From Haemophilus parainfluenzae (GTDB lineage Bacteria; Pseudomonadota; Gammaproteobacteria; Enterobacterales; Pasteurellaceae): a stretch of DNA of 64,000 nucleotides. Position numbers and translations under genes: made by a program. The stretch spans positions 1,347,501-1,411,500 of the forward strand of contig NZ_CP063120.1 in the NCBI RefSeq assembly GCF_014931395.1. The letters are read 5' to 3'. Under the pieces are notes generated by a model that searched no databases, was not told the DNA's origin, and saw only the letters and a program-made list of their open reading frames with translations. Within the stretch, counting starts at the first letter, position 1. Each line of letters starts with the position of its first letter. Shown here piece after piece: positions 63,365 to 64,000 of the stretch.

Positions 63365-63957
63365 TATGCAGTTGCCTTACTTGTTCGTGCTTTTTCACCT
63401 TGTGCAACGTGAACGTGATTTTGTAAGCTAATTCCGCCACCTTTTATGTCGCCGCTTGCTGAAACGTTGCTTTGTGTGCTAATTGCGCCTTTGCTCGTTG
63501 TTGTGCCGGTTGTAGATAAATTCCCGTCAATATTCACATTGCCTTTAATGTTGACAGTGTGGCAGTCAATATTGATTTGATTAGCGGCTTTGATATTGGC
63601 TGTTTTTATTCCTGTTACAACCAAATCGCCATTTGCTTGGTTGTAGGTGATTTTTGCGCCATCGGCAAATTCGATCACGTGTTCATCGGCTGAATGACTT
63701 GGGCTGTTTTGAGTGTAAAGCCCTGTGATGATGCACGCTGTTGTCAGTTCACCACTTGCCGCCAAGATGACGCATTGTTCACCTTGTGTTGGCGGCGACC
63801 ATGTTTTTGTTGTGCCTGATCGCAAAGTGATAAACGGTAAAAAATCCGTCAAAATTTCACCGCACTTGACCCGTGCTTTTGCTTGTGCATGATCGACTTC
63901 GGCAATTAAGCCAAAGCGGATGATGCTTTCAATTCTGCGGTTGTTATCAGCTGACAT
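63364..63957 (-). CDS. Baseplate spike protein V (gpV)
   Basis: 197 aa membrane-piercing spike. OB-like N-terminal domain (FGLIAEVDHAQAKARVKCGE, WSPPTQGEQCVILAASGELT), a triple-stranded beta-helix with repeated NIKAANQ/NVNIDGN units, and a C-terminal HVHV metal-binding tip (iron in P2). The frame is open upstream of the ATG, but P2-like alignment supports this start. Confidence 0.93.
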   Translation of the reverse strand: MSADNNRRIESIIRFGLIAEVDHAQAKARVKCGEILTDFLPFITLRSGTTKTWSPPTQGEQCVILAASGELTTACIITGLYTQNSPSHSADEHVIEFADGAKITYNQANGDLVVTGIKTANIKAANQINIDCHTVNIKGNVNIDGNLSTTGTTTSKGAISTQSNVSASGDIKGGGISLQNHVHVAQGEKARTSKATA

Positions 63958-63967
63958 GGGCGGATTT

Positions 63968-64000
63968 CTACTTGTAATAATTGCCCCTATTTTTGGTGAG
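63968..64000 (-). CDS. Possible 3' end of the next late gene
   Basis: A minus-strand frame reading LTKNRGNYYK then TAG ends 10 bp before the gpV start and is open to the window edge. The spacing suits the end of the gene preceding V (S in P2), but ten codons cannot be identified. Confidence 0.25.
   Translation of the reverse strand, partial: LTKNRGNYYK

Larger units (their letters stand above)
43687..64000. mobile_element. P2-like prophage, left part (continues past the window)
   Basis: Bounded on the left by ssrA and an integrase. Contains a repressor/Cro switch, HUH replication protein, Ogr-like activator and a contractile-tail block in P2 order (V, W, J, I, H, fibre assembly, FI, FII, E, E', U, D, read on the minus strand). 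Capsid, terminase, lysis and the right end are not in the window. The tape-measure gene is missing from its expected place, so the element may be defective. Confidence 0.92.

Noticed and set aside
1..64000. CRISPR arrays, tRNA genes, rRNA genes, insertion sequences
   Set aside because: No regular direct-repeat arrays, no tRNA cloverleaf besides the tmRNA ends, no rRNA and no transposase were seen. The repeated AAGTGCGGT motif is the uptake signal, not a mobile repeat.

Overview
The window comes from a Pasteurellaceae chromosome, most likely a Haemophilus close to H. parainfluenzae or H. influenzae. The evidence is the Haemophilus-type DNA uptake signal (AAGTGCGGT / ACCGCACTT), which recurs throughout and often forms inverted pairs at gene ends. 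The AT-rich composition, a tmRNA tag reading ANDEQYALAA, and protein sequences close to known H. influenzae homologues agree. I ran no search, so the species call is inference.

Positions 1 to about 43,700 are ordinary core chromosome. In order: the 3' end of arcB with tmcA and a tiny Cys-containing gene; mfd; an SDR epimerase plus argR, divergent from mdh; a probable CRP-activated small RNA gene between mdh and prs; prs-ispE-lolB; cca; an SH3/coiled-coil envelope protein; the pitA/DUF47 phosphate uptake pair; a CYTH protein, radA, lrp, ftsK, lolA and rarA; potABCD; pepT behind an FNR-type promoter; a second probable small RNA gene; an MBL hydrolase; a cell-wall cluster (mepK, ldtD, prc) with proQ; letAB; kdsC-kdsD; rnpB; dinB; an unknown exported protein; and ssrA.

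From the 3' end of ssrA to the right edge lies a P2-like prophage that runs out of the window. Its left end has a tyrosine integrase pointing inward. Facing it is a leftward early operon: Cro-like repressor, Ogr/Delta-like zinc finger, several small proteins, HUH replication endonuclease, MazG-like protein and AlpA-like protein. A divergent switch region with five copies of a CCTWTAA element separates this operon from a CI/LexA-type repressor. Behind the repressor, in the same direction, are four accessory genes: a membrane protein with WYL-like and BRCT regions, an Excalibur-domain secreted protein, a repeat/coiled-coil membrane protein and a two-helix membrane protein. The leftward tail block is V-W-J-I-H-fibre assembly, four small overlapping genes, then FI-FII-E-E'-U-D.

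Three points stand out. The tail tape-measure gene expected between E' and U is missing; two tiny membrane-protein genes and an inverted uptake-signal terminator occupy the place. The programmed -1 frameshift of P2 gene E appears conserved, with a T-TTT-TTA heptamer leading into the E' frame. The accessory cassette behind the repressor, above all the membrane-WYL-BRCT protein, is the best candidate for an uncharacterised system. Two intergenic promoter-to-terminator units in the core region look like unannotated small RNAs.
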